The notes under the pieces: model-generated
What the model was told of the DNA's origin: nothing
Databases searched by the model: none
Seen by the model: the letters and a program-made list of their open reading frames with translations, nothing else
Source of the DNA: Tenacibaculum holothuriorum
GTDB taxonomy: Bacteria > Bacteroidota > Bacteroidia > Flavobacteriales > Flavobacteriaceae
Assembly: GCF_002120225.1 (NCBI RefSeq)
Contig: NZ_LAPZ01000002.1
Location: forward strand, 62,001 to 126,000
Direction of reading: 5' to 3'
Length of the DNA: 64,000 bases
Part shown: one piece after another, positions 63,857-64,000 of the stretch
How positions within the stretch are numbered: the stretch's first letter is position 1
Layout: every line of letters starts with the position of its first letter
Translations under genes and position numbers: made by a program

Positions 63857-64000
63857 ATGGTAAAAATAGACAACATAGAACTTCCTGATTTTCCGCTATT
63901 ATTAGCACCAATGGAAGACGTTAGCGACCCTCCTTTTAGAGCGTTATGTAAAGAAAATGGTGCCGATGTGGTATATACTGAATTTATTTCTTCTGAAGGA
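63857..64000 (+). CDS. dusB: tRNA-dihydrouridine synthase, 5' part
   Basis: First 48 codons only; the gene continues past the window. The start LLLAPMEDVSDPPFRALCKENG is the FMN-binding beginning of Dus enzymes, which reduce uridine in the D-loop of tRNA. Assigned to the DusB type by overall start, not by the catalytic Cys, which lies outside. Confidence 0.9.
   Translation, partial: MVKIDNIELPDFPLLLAPMEDVSDPPFRALCKENGADVVYTEFISSEG

Overview
The window is AT-rich chromosomal DNA from a member of the Bacteroidota, most likely a marine Flavobacteriaceae (a Tenacibaculum- or Polaribacter-like genome; the genus is inferred and not proven). Evidence: two TonB-dependent receptors with N-terminal carboxypeptidase-regulatory-like domains, a C-terminal type IX secretion sorting domain, lipoproteins with short signal peptides ending in SCS or SCG, an OmpA protein with thrombospondin type-3 repeats, and promoters of the Bacteroidota type (TAnnTTTG, often with a TTG about 19 bp upstream). 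It looks like a stable core region: no insertion sequence, prophage, CRISPR array or rRNA was seen. Two identical tandem tRNA-Asn genes lie near 31 kb.

Layout. 1-12.8 kb (minus strand): a cut-off secreted protein, an unknown ORF, a GH3-like protein, an M23 peptidase, a beta-barrel, a small ECF sigma/membrane-protein/secreted-protein cassette, a lipoprotein, nadD, gmk, yicC, an EamA exporter, a BON-LysM protein and thiL. 12.9-17.6 kb (plus): a tight four-gene exported operon (LVIVD-repeat protein with sorting signal, propeller lipoprotein, MbnP-like protein, MauG-like di-heme peroxidase). 17.7-21.7 kb (plus): sufA-B-C-D. 21.7-31 kb: a PIF1-like helicase fused to RecQ-type C-terminal modules, small genes, sucB-sucA and the tRNAs. 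31.2-37.2 kb (plus): bioF, bioD, bioA, a ketoacyl synthase and bioB, so most of biotin synthesis. 37.3-46.4 kb: cupin protein, small membrane and VOC proteins, a LuxR-type regulator, a hydroxyacid dehydrogenase, panB, a second sigma/anti-sigma pair, an O-methyltransferase and tatA. 46.4-55.3 kb (minus): atpC-atpD, OmpA, kbl, a RecB/AddA-like helicase-nuclease and a ZIP transporter. 55.3-59 kb: a divergent metal locus (DtxR regulator plus ZIP against a TonB receptor plus thioredoxin-like protein). 59.2-64 kb: a second TonB receptor with a surface lipoprotein, a CX4CH lipoprotein and the start of dusB.

The most interesting parts are (1) the exported MbnP/di-heme peroxidase operon, where the peroxidase has Tyr at the position where classical bacterial peroxidases have the Met ligand; (2) the metal locus, whose 160-bp divergent control region holds a perfect 36-bp palindrome and a second 35-bp palindrome lying exactly over the receptor promoter; (3) a ketoacyl synthase inside the biotin operon where bioC/bioH are missing; and (4) several genes whose -7 promoter element ends only 4-6 nt before the start codon, suggesting leaderless mRNAs.
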